Below, one piece after another: positions 47,236 to 56,535 of a stretch of 64,000 nt of DNA (the first letter of the stretch is position 1; each line of letters starts with the position of its first letter). Position numbers and translations under genes: made by a program. Below the pieces are notes generated by a model, which saw only the letters and a list, made by a program, of their open reading frames with translations, was not told the DNA's origin and did no database searches. The DNA comes from Hippopus hippopus (taxonomy: Eukaryota > Mollusca > Bivalvia > Cardiida > Cardiidae). The stretch is from NCBI GenBank assembly GCA_946811185.2, contig OX328112.1:21543558-21607557 (forward strand). The letters run 5' to 3'.

Positions 47236-47253
47236 TGGCGCTGCGAGCAATTC
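47236..47253 (+). promoter_or_regulatory. Primer binding site
   Basis: TGGCGCTGCGAGCAATTC starts one base behind the LTR. TGG pairs with the CCA end of a tRNA. The tRNA species was not identified. Confidence 0.65.
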
Positions 47254-48161
47254 GTATCGCAATTGCGGACAATTGTTTGCTTTATTGTATTTTGCATTTT
47301 CTTGTGTTGTATTGAGGCGGCGTCCATTTGTCACGTGGGTGGAGTTTCCCGCGGAAATTGAATGCTGTTTTCAATCATAGTTTTTGTCCATTTATTGCAT
47401 TGTTAATTGTATGTTTCAATTATATCGTTTTTTCTGTATTTTGGCTGCTGTGTCAGTAGTAGAAAAACAGTTTAAGCTATATTTTGTAATTTTTGGAAAA
47501 TAGTTTTACAGAATTACCTCCCTTGCCAAAAGTCGAAAACATTGTGGCTTCAGCAACTTCCCATTTTGCATTTCCATAGCCTCAATTCGACATTTGGATT
47601 TGCAACAGTTTGTCTAAACTGTTGTGAGGTCAACTGCATGTAATTGGTTCTTGTTAAATATTTTCGACTAATAGAAAGTGAAAATAATTATTTGTTTCAA
47701 ATTTATTTTCGACTAACAGAAAGTGAAAATAACTGATTTCTCTCCACAGAGGAAAGATTATTTGAAACATTTTTTGTTTGTTCCACTTTTTAAAGGGAAT
47801 TAACATTACTATCCTTCATCCGCCTTTTACAGGGGTAAATTGCATGAAGTACATAATTTGTTTCTCGACCTTTTGAAGGGGAAAGTTTCTGACTTTAATA
47901 ACAAGCAGATTTTCCGCCTTAAAGGGAGGGAATACATTATTATATTAAAGGAGCATTATAAAATTTATTTTTTCCCATCTGCTCTAAATAACATTCTGAC
48001 TTAAAATAAAAAAAAAAAAAAAAAAGCAGATTGTTTTTTGTTAAAGGGGCATATAGTGAAAAAAAAAAAAAAAAAAGTCATCGCTCTTTACTCTTTATTA
48101 GTTGTTTACTTCTAGTTACAACTATTTCAAAGTTTGTTTTCAATATAAAACCGAGCTAACC
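47254..48161 (+). other. Gypsy leader, no gene seen
   Basis: About 900 bases between PBS and gag with two A tracts (about 48008-48025 and 48060-48076) and no convincing frame. It presumably contains the packaging signal. Confidence 0.6.
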
Positions 48162-49595
48162 ATGGACAGCGTTCTTATTAACTATTGCTTGGGTCGCGAG
48201 TTGTTGTCTCTGCCAGGCATTGGAGAGCGTTTCGCTGACGAGATTTTAAGAATAAGGCAGGAAAAAGGGAACATTGAATTGGAAGATCTTCGATCTATTC
48301 GAGGACTTCGAGTTACTGACGAGTTAATAGACCTGATAGATTTTAGACCATATGAGCCGTCTATTAAAGAGGCTCAGAAAGATATTAAAAAACAAAATAT
48401 TCAATATGCAAGTCCAATAAATCGGTCTACATTCTCTAATGAAAGTAATAGAGTCCCATTTCATTTCAATCCTAATGTTCCCCCACCAATGACTCATTAC
48501 CCTCCACAAACAATACATGCTTATGGTGCTTATGGCAGTCCTTATTATGGAGAACAAGAACGGAGATCTTACAACTCGTTCTATCCTCAAAGTGGGGCCA
48601 AAGACTCGTACGGTGTCAACCACAGACCGGACTGGGTTGACGACAACAGCAATACTCGAGCCCACACACACAAGCCTGTAACTGTTCCAAGGCATATCAG
48701 TTATGATGGCACTGGGTCGTGGCGTTCATTTTTTGTTAAGTTCACTACCTTCGCTGAAGAACAACAATGGACAGGAAGGCAGAGAAAAAATAACTTGTGT
48801 TGGTGTCTACAAGGCAAAGCTAGCGATTATTTTGCCATGGTTATGGAAAGAGAACCAAATCTAGAATATTTTGATTTGGTTCGGAGATTAGAGAAAAGGT
48901 TCAGCACCTCGGATCTTCCTAGCACACTAAGAATGCAATTTATGAATCTGCGCCAGAAAACCGATGAAAGCATTTACGAATGGGCAGATAGAGTAGCATC
49001 TCTTGGTACCAAGGCATATATTGAGATGCCGGAAAACCTTATACAATATGAGCTAGTCTTAAAATTTTGTCAAGGTTGTATAGATAGAGAATCTGGGCAC
49101 TATGCAATTAATATGAAGCCTCAGACTTTAGATCAAGCTATAGGTCATGTAGTGTGGAATCGGAACACTACTAAAATGATGAATGCGGGAAGGGTTAGAT
49201 ATCCCACCCGGCAAATGTATGCAGATACAGAGGCAAGTGAAGAATGCTCTGTTGAAGCTGAGGTAATGAAAGTAAATAAGCCAAAACCACAAGACACCAG
49301 CAACAAGGAAAATACTCCAGACTTAGAAAGAAGGGTAAGCTCGTTAGAAGGAAAGATGAATGAAGTTCTGACGGTGTTAGAACAATTAAAGACTGCCATA
49401 TTAAAGCCAAATGAGCAAAGAGCTAGATCTAGGTCCAGATCACCTAGACGTGATCCTAGCACCTCTACCTGCTATAATTGTAAAGAAGTAGGTCATTTCA
49501 AGAAGGACTGTCCCAAACTTGACAAATCGGTTAAGTTTTGTGGAGCAGAGGAGTCGTTAAACGACCAAGGGTTGATGGAGGAGGCCAGCCATTAA
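48162..49595 (+). CDS. gag: Gag with helix-hairpin-helix N terminus and CCHC knuckle
   Basis: The structural polyprotein has 477 residues from the ATG at 48162, which sits in a good Kozak context (ACCATGG); in-frame sequence upstream has no ATG. Residues about 10-55 carry a ComEA-like helix-hairpin-helix (LLSLPGIGERFADEILRIR then LRSIRGL), a DNA-binding fold that is odd in a Gag. A Pro/Tyr-rich linker follows, then a retrotransposon-gag capsid region (about 185-340, with WRSFFVKFTTFAEE and ESIYEWADRVASLG), a coiled stretch, an SR-rich patch (RSRSRSPRRD) and a CX2CX4HX4C knuckle at residues 437-450. The frame closes 33 bases past a -1 slippery site. Confidence 0.92.
   Translation: MDSVLINYCLGRELLSLPGIGERFADEILRIRQEKGNIELEDLRSIRGLRVTDELIDLIDFRPYEPSIKEAQKDIKKQNIQYASPINRSTFSNESNRVPFHFNPNVPPPMTHYPPQTIHAYGAYGSPYYGEQERRSYNSFYPQSGAKDSYGVNHRPDWVDDNSNTRAHTHKPVTVPRHISYDGTGSWRSFFVKFTTFAEEQQWTGRQRKNNLCWCLQGKASDYFAMVMEREPNLEYFDLVRRLEKRFSTSDLPSTLRMQFMNLRQKTDESIYEWADRVASLGTKAYIEMPENLIQYELVLKFCQGCIDRESGHYAINMKPQTLDQAIGHVVWNRNTTKMMNAGRVRYPTRQMYADTEASEECSVEAEVMKVNKPKPQDTSNKENTPDLERRVSSLEGKMNEVLTVLEQLKTAILKPNEQRARSRSRSPRRDPSTSTCYNCKEVGHFKKDCPKLDKSVKFCGAEESLNDQGLMEEASH
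49556..49562 (+). promoter_or_regulatory. -1 ribosomal frameshift site G_TTA_AAC
   Basis: The heptamer GTTAAAC is placed with TTA and AAC as zero-frame gag codons, matching X_XXY_YYZ. The -1 frame beyond it is open through the protease. Downstream pseudoknot not evaluated. Confidence 0.65.
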
Positions 49596-50443
49596 CCCAA
49601 ACAGAAATAAATGGCCTATTAATAAAACATGAAAAGCCAGCAGATTGGTCGGACGACGAGTTATCCGGGTTCTCATCGGCTGATAACAGTTCCGATAATG
49701 AAACATACGGCGATGTATTGAACGCGTGTGTTCAGAAATTCGAACCTAAGGAAACTTCAGAAGTTGACCACAGTTTAACAGAGCAAATCATTGTCTGTAG
49801 ACTTCATTCTTGCTCAGCATTTACCGTGACTTGCATAGTGCAGGCTACTCCTGTGACAGCAATAGTCGATTCAGCAGCTGAGGTGACAATTATTTCTGAT
49901 AAAGTCTACAACAAACTAAAGCCTAAACCCCCAGTTAAAAAGCATGCCATTTTACACACTGCAGGACGAGACATGAGCATGAATGGTTTTATAGTGGGTC
50001 CTGTGAATGTCCAGTTAGGTAGCCTTACATTTGAAGAAGACTTGTATGTGGCTCCAATACAAGATGAGATGTTATTGGGCATTGACATTTTACAAGAAAG
50101 GAAGATAAATATTGAAACATCAAAATCTTGCCTAGACATAAAAGGGGAGAAAATACCTATGCAGAGAGACACAAACAAAGAAAGGCTGAGAATTTCCAGA
50201 GTTTATGTAAGTGAAACAGTAGATATTCCACCTAACTCAGTAAAGCTGGTCAAGTGTTCATTAGAAAAAAACTTGAAAGACTTCATGGTAGAACCAACCA
50301 GTAATAGAGATTTATTAGTACCAAGAACAGCACATAAAGAAACAACAGAACCATTAATATGTGTAATAAATACATCTAATACCCGCCGCAGGCTAAAGAA
50401 AAAAAAAAAAAAAAAAACAGATTGGGGAAGCACAGGAGTTTGA
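49562..50443 (+). CDS. pol: Gypsy protease segment of pol
   Basis: This is the retropepsin-type aspartic protease in the -1 frame from gag. The catalytic motif is IVDSAAEVTII: the usual D-T/S-G is D-S-A, an accepted variant in retroelements. The flap-side and second-half motifs are visible as VAPIQDEMLLGIDIL. The frame ends in an A tract (50399-50417, 19 As) and then a stop at 50441. Reverse transcriptase continues in the next frame, so this break is probably a homopolymer length change in a once continuous pol. Confidence 0.85.
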   Translation, partial: RPRVDGGGQPLTQTEINGLLIKHEKPADWSDDELSGFSSADNSSDNETYGDVLNACVQKFEPKETSEVDHSLTEQIIVCRLHSCSAFTVTCIVQATPVTAIVDSAAEVTIISDKVYNKLKPKPPVKKHAILHTAGRDMSMNGFIVGPVNVQLGSLTFEEDLYVAPIQDEMLLGIDILQERKINIETSKSCLDIKGEKIPMQRDTNKERLRISRVYVSETVDIPPNSVKLVKCSLEKNLKDFMVEPTSNRDLLVPRTAHKETTEPLICVINTSNTRRRLKKKKKKKTDWGSTGV

Positions 50444-53150
50444 AGTGGCTTTAGATTATCCTCATATTAATAAAATAAGTTCATCAGAGGAAAGTAGTGT
50501 GCCAAAACAAGACATTCCAGACCATTTAAAAATATTATGGGAACAATCCAAGAAACATATTACAGCTGAAGAGCAGACCAAGCTTAGAAGGTTGCTTTAT
50601 GAGTATCAGGATGTGTTCGCCAGAAATGAATTTGATCTGGGAAATTTCACTGCTATAGAACATAATATCGACACAGGGGATGCAAAACCACTTAAACAAA
50701 GAATGAGGAGGACCCCGATTAGCTTTGCCAATGAAGAGAAAGCGCACCTTGATAAAATGGAGAAAGCTGGGGTAATTCAACCATCTAACTCAGAATGGGC
50801 TTCGGCGCCAGTATTAGTTAGGAAGAGAGACGGTAGTGTGCGTTGGTGTGTAGACTACCGTGGGCTAAACACATTGACCACAAAAGATGTTTATCCCCTG
50901 CCCCTGATCGATGAATGTTTGGATACCCTTGCTGGAAATCTATGGTTCTCAAAACTTGATGCAAATTCAGCCTACTGGCAAGTAAAGATAAGGGAGCAAG
51001 ATCGCAAGAAGACTGCATTTATTACAAAGTATGGGTTATATGAGTTTGTTCGAATGGCTTTTGGACTTTGTAATGCTCCAGCGACCTTCTCAAGAGTAAT
51101 GAATTTGGTGCTGAGAGGCCTAACCTGGGATATCGTGCTAGCCTTTTTAGACGACATAATTGTCCTAGGAAAGTCATTTACAGACCATCTGAATAACATC
51201 AAAGAGGTCCTTACACGGTTGCGAAGTTACGGATTAAAACTTAAACCGTCCAAGTGTGTATTGTTCCAGAAAGAAGTGGAGTTTCTCGGAAGATGGGTCT
51301 CCAACACAGGATTGAGTATGAAAGAGGAACATACAAAGGCAGTCATAAACTGGCCTGTTCCAAAAAATACTCATGAAGTAGAACAATTTCTTGGCTTGGT
51401 AAACTATCACCGAATGTTTATTAAAGATTTTGCAGAAATAGCATGCCCCTTATATGGTATCACGGGAAAGAGGGAATTTAAGTGGGAAATTGAACAGCAA
51501 GAGGCGTTTGACAGAATAAAGGAAGCCTTGTCATCAGTACCAGTACTTTCATTTCCGAACAATAAGGACCTTTTCATATTAGACACCGATGCATCAGATT
51601 TTGCCATAGGTGCAGAACTATCTCAAGTACAAGATGGAAAAGAAAAGGTAATAGCTTACTCAAGTCTAGCTTTATCTTCAGAACAGAAAAGGTATTGTGT
51701 AACCAGGAAAGAACTATTGGCAGTTGTACGGTTTACACGACAATTTCGGCACTATCTACTAGGCCGTCATTTTGTCATTCGTACTGACCATAACAGCTTA
51801 ACTTGGCTGCTGAGATTTCGAGATCCTCAGGGGCAAATTGCCCGCTGGTTCGAAGAGTTGAGTCAATATGATATGGAAGTGCAGCACAGACCTGGGAAAA
51901 AACATGGTAACGCAGATGCATTATCGAGGATACCCGTTGAAAATGATGAGTGTAAAGATTATAGATTAGGACTAAAACCTGAACAGCTCCCTTGTGGAGG
52001 CTGCAAATACTGTATCAAAGCTCATCAAAACTGGGGGAATTTCGTTGAAACTGTGGATGATGTTGTGCCTCTGGTCGACAAACGAAACATAAATGTGACA
52101 TACACAGAGATAACACAACAACCAGATGAAGTTGGGAATGAAATGGTAATAAGGGTACAGAATATTTCCCTTGACTTAATAGACTCTAAAGAAATGTTAA
52201 GCAAAGTTAGGGATCTGCAGAGACAGGAGAAAGAATTCAAAATTCTGAGAGAATGGTTAATGCATAGGAAAGAACCTCCAGAGGGAGTAATGATGTTGGC
52301 TTCCCCAGCAGAGAAGTACTACTGGATAAACAAGAATGTGTTCCTTCTCAGAGATGACATAGTATGGAGAAAAAGTCCAGAAACAGATAACGAAGTACTT
52401 CTCATCCCAAAGCCCATGAGGAAAGAACTGATTGAGATGAACCATAATATCCCGGCAGCTGGACATGCGGGAATAGACAGAACAAAATTAAAATTAAAAG
52501 AAAAATATTTTTGGTATGGCTTGTCGAAGGATGTCAGACATTATATTGCATCGTGTAAAGCTTGTATAGAGTGCAAGAAGCCCAACAGATACTTAAAATG
52601 CCCACTGACAAACTATCATGCTGGCACGCCTATGGAAAGGGTGCATTTAGATTTTATTGGACCATTGCCCAAGACATTGAAAGGGAATGAGCATATCCTA
52701 ATGATGGTTGATCAATTTACCAAATGGGTAGAGTGTATACCATTACCATCGCAGACTGCAGAAGTAACAGCAACAGCAGCCATTAACGAATTTTTCTCTC
52801 GGTTTGGGTATCCATTTCAAATATTCACTGACCAAGGCAGAAACTTTGAAAATAGTTTGTTCACAAATGTGTGTAAGCTGCTTCAAATTCACAAATCAAG
52901 AACAACGCCGTATAGACCATCAGCTAACGGACAAGTGGAGCGATTTAACAGAACATTAATGGATTCCATTCGGTGTTTTGTGGGGAAGACTCAAAACCAG
53001 TGGGATAAATATCTTCCACAGATTGCAGGCGCTATGCGGTCCACGGTAAATCGTAGCACTGGCTTTACACCAAATATGCTGATGCTAGGTAGAGAAATAA
53101 ATCTACCCTCTGATTTGATGTTCCCAATTAAAGAAAAAAAAAACGTTTAG
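50418..53150 (+). CDS. pol: Gypsy reverse transcriptase, RNase H and integrase
   Basis: The RT has VDYRGLN (about 50850) and the catalytic AFLDDIIV (aspartates at 51150-51155). RNase H has DTDAS (about 51582), the E of TRKELLAV, and RTDHNSL. After a linker come the integrase HHCC zinc domain (GHAGID to CKACIECKK) and the catalytic core with D (VHLDFIGP, about 52648), D (FTDQGRNF, about 52828) and E (NGQVERFNR, about 52934). The frame is open from the end of the A tract at 50418 and stops at 53150, directly after another A run (53134-53143, 10 As). The integrase C-terminal part follows in a different frame. All catalytic residues are present. Confidence 0.93.
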   Translation, partial: QIGEAQEFEVALDYPHINKISSSEESSVPKQDIPDHLKILWEQSKKHITAEEQTKLRRLLYEYQDVFARNEFDLGNFTAIEHNIDTGDAKPLKQRMRRTPISFANEEKAHLDKMEKAGVIQPSNSEWASAPVLVRKRDGSVRWCVDYRGLNTLTTKDVYPLPLIDECLDTLAGNLWFSKLDANSAYWQVKIREQDRKKTAFITKYGLYEFVRMAFGLCNAPATFSRVMNLVLRGLTWDIVLAFLDDIIVLGKSFTDHLNNIKEVLTRLRSYGLKLKPSKCVLFQKEVEFLGRWVSNTGLSMKEEHTKAVINWPVPKNTHEVEQFLGLVNYHRMFIKDFAEIACPLYGITGKREFKWEIEQQEAFDRIKEALSSVPVLSFPNNKDLFILDTDASDFAIGAELSQVQDGKEKVIAYSSLALSSEQKRYCVTRKELLAVVRFTRQFRHYLLGRHFVIRTDHNSLTWLLRFRDPQGQIARWFEELSQYDMEVQHRPGKKHGNADALSRIPVENDECKDYRLGLKPEQLPCGGCKYCIKAHQNWGNFVETVDDVVPLVDKRNINVTYTEITQQPDEVGNEMVIRVQNISLDLIDSKEMLSKVRDLQRQEKEFKILREWLMHRKEPPEGVMMLASPAEKYYWINKNVFLLRDDIVWRKSPETDNEVLLIPKPMRKELIEMNHNIPAAGHAGIDRTKLKLKEKYFWYGLSKDVRHYIASCKACIECKKPNRYLKCPLTNYHAGTPMERVHLDFIGPLPKTLKGNEHILMMVDQFTKWVECIPLPSQTAEVTATAAINEFFSRFGYPFQIFTDQGRNFENSLFTNVCKLLQIHKSRTTPYRPSANGQVERFNRTLMDSIRCFVGKTQNQWDKYLPQIAGAMRSTVNRSTGFTPNMLMLGREINLPSDLMFPIKEKKNV

Positions 53151-53685
53151 CAGTACTGAAAATTACTGTGTAGATCTGGTCAGTTCACTAGAACTGGCAC
53201 ATGAGGTTGCGAGAGAGCGATTGGATGGGAATCAAAAACGCATGAAACGCGACTATGACTTGAAAGTGCGTAAATATCAGTTTAAAAAGGGAGATATTGT
53301 CTATATGCTAGATCAGGCTGCAGTAAAGGGGAAATGTAAAAAATTACTTCCGCCTTGGAAAGGTCCATGTCAGGTAATAGAAGTTTTATCTCCTTACCAT
53401 TACAGGGTTCAATATAAAAAGAGAATACTGACCGTAAACCACGATCGCCTAAAAATCTCTGAAAGCAACGATATCAGCATTACTGCTAGAACTGATAAAC
53501 AAGAATTATATTGTTTGTGCAGAAAACCAGATAATGGTGAATTTATGATTGCCTGTGATGCTTGTGATGAGTGGTATCATGGAAAGTGTGTTAATATAAC
53601 AGCACAAGAAGGCCTCCTCATTGACAAGTATTTTTGCCCTAAATGCAAGGTTAGCTCGGTACCAGATCGAAATTTGGTCATTTAA
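53146..53685 (+). CDS. pol: Integrase C-terminal domain and PHD finger
   Basis: This is the frame-shifted continuation of pol after the A10 run. It carries the GPY/F-type integrase tail (FKKGDIVYMLD, PPWKGPCQVIEVL, HYRVQY, TVNHDRLK). About 20 residues later comes a C4HC3 PHD finger: CLCRKPDNGEFMIACDACDE, WYH, then C and CPKC. The MIACDACDEWYH string has the aromatic Trp and acidic residues seen in PHD fingers that read histone H3 trimethyl-lysine 4. By analogy with chromodomains of chromoviruses it may steer integration to marked chromatin; this is inference. No ATG starts this frame, so it is not a separate gene. Confidence 0.85.
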   Translation, partial: FSSTENYCVDLVSSLELAHEVARERLDGNQKRMKRDYDLKVRKYQFKKGDIVYMLDQAAVKGKCKKLLPPWKGPCQVIEVLSPYHYRVQYKKRILTVNHDRLKISESNDISITARTDKQELYCLCRKPDNGEFMIACDACDEWYHGKCVNITAQEGLLIDKYFCPKCKVSSVPDRNLVI

Positions 53686-53700
53686 TAATTCTCTGTTTTT

Positions 53701-53710
53701 ACTTGCAGAA
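53701..53710 (+). promoter_or_regulatory. Splice acceptor before the third ORF
   Basis: A T-rich tract and ACTTGCAG end at 53708, two bases before AAATGG. The nearest upstream donor of good quality is the LTR GTAAGT at 47215. Confidence 0.55.
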
Positions 53711-56179
53711 ATGGCCGAACGACAATATGCAGAAAGTAGCTCTGGAAGTGAACAGAGTCCACGAAGAAGTTGGGCTGCTGATAAGAGGAGCGATGAATCT
53801 CTGACGCCTTCTGAAAGGGTCAGAATAACCATAAGAAGAGGTGGGATTGTGGATCCAAAAGAATTTATGCTAAAGGTGGCAGCAGATCCTAAAGTCAAGG
53901 AGAGAGAACTGGCAGACTTGATATCTGCGCAGTATGCCGTTGCCAGACATTCTGAAAACTGGGCGTGGGTAGAGAAGATGCAGAGGGAGGCAACTGTTAT
54001 CTTCTCTCCATCTTGGATAGTGGAACATATTCCGCATAAGCAGTCTTGGAAAAACATCAAGACAAAGGTCAGCCGACCTTTTGGACGCTATGCTGGAGAT
54101 ATGGGATCTTCCACAATGGCCAAGGATGTTCGGGAAAATGTGACTGTCCACCGATTTGAAGGTGTAATGGAACGGGAACAGTCGGCAGATTCCGAGGAAA
54201 TCATCCGACCACACCATTTCATGGAGGTATTCCATAGCAGCCGACGGGATACTCGCCCGAGGCAAAAGACGGTGAAACGCCGGTATGAGCACGAATCGGA
54301 ATGGCGGAGTACTTCCGGCCAAACGAGTGGAAAGATTCATACTCAGACGTTTAATCGCTCGGACGAATCCAAGAAATGCCCAGAGGACCTTCAGATAACT
54401 CTGCGTAAGGACAGGAAAATAAAGGTCGCAAAACGGCCTATAGGTCCTTCCAGGAGAGATGAATTACCTCAGCCAGCCAAGAAAAGAATGGTGGCTAAGG
54501 AGGAAACATCAAGACTGAAGGGGGTTAGGAAGGTGGCCCAAACTTCGAGGGAGGTCTCAAGAAGGAAGACCCAATGTATAGTCAAAGGGTGCCCTACTTT
54601 CAGTTCAAAACTGAAATGGCACGCCTATTATCATCTTCCAAACTGCTGTAGAATAGTCTGTGGAGAGATACCCTCGAAGGATTTAACAAGAAAGAGGGCA
54701 AATTGCCTCAGGAGACTAGCCAAATTAGTGGTAGGGAAACTGGGCAATTCGAATGACCTTCTTGAGCTTGTAAATAAAACTTGGAGGGGGTCAGCATTCC
54801 TAACGGAAGATATCAAGGTGTCCATGGAGGAACTGGCGGATCTGTTAAAGGTGGCAACTCCCACGGAAGTTAGCCAGCCTATCACATCACCAGCAGCACT
54901 TCTCCACTGGAAGGTAATGTGCCACTTGCTGAACTTTTTGAGCGTAAAGGATCAACAAGCTTTTGGACATTACGATGGCATTGAACATCCTGAGGGAGAG
55001 ATGGTCACCATTGATGTGGAAGCTGAACAGGTTGCTGAACCTGAATCTCTGCCCAAGGAAAACAAGGGAGAGGTAGAGGAAATGGAAGTGACTACTATCC
55101 AGTCTCAGTCTGAATGCCAGTCAGAAGAAATGGATTCAGCAGAAGAAAGACGGCTATTGGGATTGGATGAGCCAAAGCCCCAAAGACTGCCTAAGGAGAA
55201 GAGAAAAAAAATATCCAAGGAAGAAACACAACCATCCAGCAAAGAAACATATGCGGAGGTTGTCCAGAAGGCAGTGTCAACTAGGGGACAGTCACCAAAG
55301 TCCAAGCCAGAACTGGGTACCACTGTAAGAAGCAGTACCGCAGATGGGCGAAAATTGGAGGCTTTTGACAGTCATTTCCACCTAGATCGACTGCTTTTAG
55401 CTGAGAAAAAACCAAGAGGACTCTCGGTGGAAGGAGCAATTAAGCTGCCTGTGGGTAGACCACCCAAAGTAGAGGTTGAGGTTATTGGTGGAGTTCTCAA
55501 CTATTGTGACCCAGAGACCTTGGGAAAGAGGAGCTATCCTCTGGATCCAAGATGGAGGGTGGCAGTCGGGATACATCCCAAGAAAGTGGATCTAATGACG
55601 CCAGATAAATGGGTCGAATTTGAAAAAGAGATCCACAGTAGTAGGGTAGCAGCTATAAGCGAGATAGGCCTCGACTTTTCTGCACCTACTGACACTTGGG
55701 TCAAACAGACTGATGTGTTGGAGCGGATCCTAAGAATGGGAGCAACGGGCCTTGTCTTGGTGGTCCACCTAAGAGGTGCAAAAGGGGACCCCTTGGGTAA
55801 GAAGGTTCATGACAGGTGCCTTCAAGCTTTTAAAACGCACTGTTCGCCCTATCAGAGGATCCATCTACATACCTACACGGGCGACTATGGCATGGCAAGG
55901 GAATGGATGCAGGCTTTCCCAAATTGCTATTTTGGTTTTTCGGGGAAAGTTGTGTCTTTCAACTCTGGCCAGATGGATGCCCTGAAGAGGATCAGTCTGG
56001 ACAAAATTTTATTGGAAACAGACTCGCCTTATCTGATGCCAGGGGATGGAATTAGGGTGAATAGTCCCGCCTATATAGGGGAAGTAGCTGACCTAGTTGC
56101 CAGAGTGAAAGTGACGCCTGTCTCAGTGGTCCTTTCAGCTAGCATCAATAACGGGCTTGACCTGTATGGCCGTGTATAA
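53711..56179 (+). CDS. Third ORF: zinc finger and TatD-type nuclease
   Basis: The protein has 822 residues from the ATG at 53711. The N-terminal half is basic and low in recognisable domains, with one possible C-x4-C-x9-H-x3-H finger at residues 289-308. An acidic, Pro/Glu/Lys-rich linker covers about 430-540. Residues about 550-815 are a TatD-family metal-dependent hydrolase: FDSHFHLD (His 555, His 557), VGIHPK, ISEIGLD (Glu 651), LVVHLRGA, HTYTGD and LLETDSPYL (Asp 771). Every TatD metal ligand position I know of is filled. TatD proteins are Mg-dependent 3'-5' or endo-deoxyribonucleases. No signal peptide or transmembrane segment is seen, so it is not an envelope. It could act on cDNA ends or on host DNA during integration, or be a captured host gene. 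Confidence 0.85.
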   Translation: MAERQYAESSSGSEQSPRRSWAADKRSDESLTPSERVRITIRRGGIVDPKEFMLKVAADPKVKERELADLISAQYAVARHSENWAWVEKMQREATVIFSPSWIVEHIPHKQSWKNIKTKVSRPFGRYAGDMGSSTMAKDVRENVTVHRFEGVMEREQSADSEEIIRPHHFMEVFHSSRRDTRPRQKTVKRRYEHESEWRSTSGQTSGKIHTQTFNRSDESKKCPEDLQITLRKDRKIKVAKRPIGPSRRDELPQPAKKRMVAKEETSRLKGVRKVAQTSREVSRRKTQCIVKGCPTFSSKLKWHAYYHLPNCCRIVCGEIPSKDLTRKRANCLRRLAKLVVGKLGNSNDLLELVNKTWRGSAFLTEDIKVSMEELADLLKVATPTEVSQPITSPAALLHWKVMCHLLNFLSVKDQQAFGHYDGIEHPEGEMVTIDVEAEQVAEPESLPKENKGEVEEMEVTTIQSQSECQSEEMDSAEERRLLGLDEPKPQRLPKEKRKKISKEETQPSSKETYAEVVQKAVSTRGQSPKSKPELGTTVRSSTADGRKLEAFDSHFHLDRLLLAEKKPRGLSVEGAIKLPVGRPPKVEVEVIGGVLNYCDPETLGKRSYPLDPRWRVAVGIHPKKVDLMTPDKWVEFEKEIHSSRVAAISEIGLDFSAPTDTWVKQTDVLERILRMGATGLVLVVHLRGAKGDPLGKKVHDRCLQAFKTHCSPYQRIHLHTYTGDYGMAREWMQAFPNCYFGFSGKVVSFNSGQMDALKRISLDKILLETDSPYLMPGDGIRVNSPAYIGEVADLVARVKVTPVSVVLSASINNGLDLYGRV

Positions 56180-56292
56180 CTGAAACAGGCCAATTTCAAC
56201 AGAATGAGCCGCATTTTTAAACATGGGCTCATTACCAATATTAAAGATAGGGTGCTGGGGAAAAACAGATCCTATACACGAGGAGGCTTTTC

Positions 56293-56306
56293 AAAACGGG
56301 GAGGAA
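56293..56306 (+). promoter_or_regulatory. Polypurine tract
   Basis: AAAACGGGGAGGAA is immediately followed by the 3' LTR. It would prime plus-strand cDNA. Confidence 0.75.
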
Positions 56307-56535
56307 TATGGTATTTTAACGCTTGGGTTTTAGCCATTCCCGCGCTCTGAATTGGCGCGTGAGAACCCCGAAGCCGATAGAAAGCATTAGAAGAAATCTA
56401 GACGTTGAACTGTGCAGTCGTGTTAAATTATTGTGTATTACTGAAAGCGGCACTGGCCTGCTGGAAGAAGATTTATAGTATAGTGACCCTCGGAGGCTGA
56501 CCAGTTACTATTGCGGTAAGTCTGATTTTACAACA
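56307..56535 (+). repeat. Gypsy 3' LTR
   Basis: Identical to the 5' LTR. The polypurine tract ends at its first base. Confidence 0.92.

Larger units (their letters stand above)
47006..56535 (+). mobile_element. Ty3/Gypsy LTR retrotransposon with TatD third ORF
   Basis: The element is 9530 bp with two identical 229-bp LTRs, a GTAT duplication, a PBS one base after the 5' LTR, a polypurine tract touching the 3' LTR, and the order gag, protease, RT, RNase H, integrase typical of Ty3/Gypsy. It adds a PHD finger at the end of pol and a spliced third ORF with a TatD nuclease where errantiviruses carry env. It interrupts a gene of the surrounding Polinton. Zero LTR differences imply a very recent insertion. 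Confidence 0.95.

Noticed and set aside
50445..53150. Retroviral-type integrase as part of the Polinton
   Set aside because: It belongs to the nested Gypsy element, between its LTRs and fused to RT/RNase H.
53621..53710. N-terminal extension of the TatD ORF upstream of 53711
   Set aside because: It starts from TTG, overlaps the PHD finger in another frame and includes the intron-like acceptor tract.
53711..56179. Third ORF as an envelope protein
   Set aside because: No signal peptide, transmembrane anchor or glycosylation-rich ectodomain; the C terminus is a TatD nuclease.
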